Source of the DNA: Brevundimonas sp. G8
Lineage (GTDB): Bacteria > Pseudomonadota > Alphaproteobacteria > Caulobacterales > Caulobacteraceae
DNA length: 64,000 nucleotides
Reading direction: 5' to 3'
Assembly: GCF_902506205.1 (NCBI RefSeq)
Contig: NZ_LR732816.1
Coordinates: 3,236,993-3,300,992, forward strand
Position 1 is the stretch's first letter. Each line of letters starts with the position of its first letter. The position numbers and the translations under genes were made by a program. Positions 63,593 to 64,000 of the stretch are shown here, piece by piece. A model generated the notes under the pieces. It was not told the DNA's origin and did no database searches. It saw only the letters and a list, made by a program, of their open reading frames with translations.

Positions 63593-64000
63593 ATGCGTAT
63601 CCTGCTGCTCGAAGACGACGCCGACGCCGCCGAACGCGTGCGTGCTGCGCTAGCCGATATCGCCGACCTCGATCTGCAGGTCGCGGGCGGAGTGGCCGAG
63701 GCCGTCCGCTACGCCGCGGCCCGTCCGTTCGACGCCCTGATCCTGGATCGCATGGTCCGGGACGGCGACGGCCTCGACGCCCTGTCCCAGCTGCGCGACC
63801 TCGGCGTCCGCACGCCGGCGCTGGTCCTGTCCAATCTGTCCGCAACGCGCCACCGCGTCGAGGGACTGGACGCCGGCGCCGACGACTATCTGGTCAAGCC
63901 CTTCGAGGCGGACGAACTGGTCGCCCGTTTGCGCGCCATGCTGAGGCGAGGGTCCACCCAGGGCCATCCGGAGGTGTTCCTGCTGGGCGAACTCGAAGTA
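63593..64000 (+). CDS. OmpR-family response regulator, N-terminal part (cut by window edge)
   Basis: The frame is open for 136 codons to the right edge. The receiver domain shows the acidic pair in RILLLEDDADAAERV, the phospho-acceptor Asp in DALILDRMVRDGDG near residue 51, and the Lys in DDYLVKPFEADELVARLRAM. A linker and the start of the winged-helix output domain follow (VFLLGELEV). The ATG at 63593 has AGGGAG seven bases upstream. It is divergent from the caspase operon 102 bases away, so it may regulate it. A histidine kinase would be expected to the right, outside the window. Confidence 0.92.
   Translation, partial: MRILLLEDDADAAERVRAALADIADLDLQVAGGVAEAVRYAAARPFDALILDRMVRDGDGLDALSQLRDLGVRTPALVLSNLSATRHRVEGLDAGADDYLVKPFEADELVARLRAMLRRGSTQGHPEVFLLGELEV

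Overview
The window is high-GC DNA with compact, overlapping operons. Its gene content points to an alphaproteobacterium of the Caulobacterales (Brevundimonas-like). The clues are the sdhE-mfd pair divergent from recG, a tmk-holB-tatD-MBL chain with 1-4 base overlaps, a SPOR-type RlpA, a large TonB-dependent receptor and a PQQ enzyme. The genus is an inference from style, not a measured result.

Layout. 1-7.7 kb is core chromosome: mfd (cut by the left edge), sdhE, recG, then the MBL hydrolase/tatD/holB/tmk operon and rlpA. A tRNA-Ser(UGA) sits at 7771-7860, followed by decayed DNA. 8.8-15.2 kb is a four-gene operon: a fused 5-oxoprolinase, the paired DUF969 and DUF979 membrane proteins, and a DUF2891 protein. 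15.7-28.9 kb is a minus-strand catabolic cluster: aldehyde dehydrogenase, ThDP enzyme, CaiB-type CoA transferase, CitE-type lyase, TonB receptor, ThuA-like protein, PQQ dehydrogenase, MFS carrier and cytochrome c lipoprotein. A divergent LysR gene sits next to nested palindromes and probably controls it. The substrate cannot be read from sequence.

30-42.8 kb is a mosaic accessory region. It holds gene fragments, an SRAP-domain DNA-damage protein, a coupled triad (sigma factor lacking region 4, plus two small HTH proteins), an oxidoreductase/AraC pair, several small hypotheticals separated by a dispersed repeat, a minimal tyrosine recombinase, an IS6-type insertion sequence, and a Tat-exported hydrolase with a divergent LysR and a perfect operator-like palindrome.

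43-53.8 kb looks like a defence island. It holds a long DUF4238-like protein, then an operon of an unrecognised 361-residue protein, a SIR2-domain protein, a small protein with a possible nuclease-like core, and an SMC/Rad50-like ATPase with a zinc-hook motif. A membrane/SH3-like protein that is probably split by a frameshift lies upstream. This operon is one of the two best candidates for an undescribed system.

53.9-64 kb is the second candidate. It is a set of exported proteins around two cysteine proteases of the caspase clan: a periplasmic CHAT protease and a periplasmic caspase-like protease. With them are a TPR protein, a Sel1-repeat protein, a lipoprotein, small secreted proteins, a zinc-ribbon protein and a divergent OmpR-type response regulator cut by the right edge. 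Both members being secreted is unusual and suggests an envelope proteolytic or signalling module.
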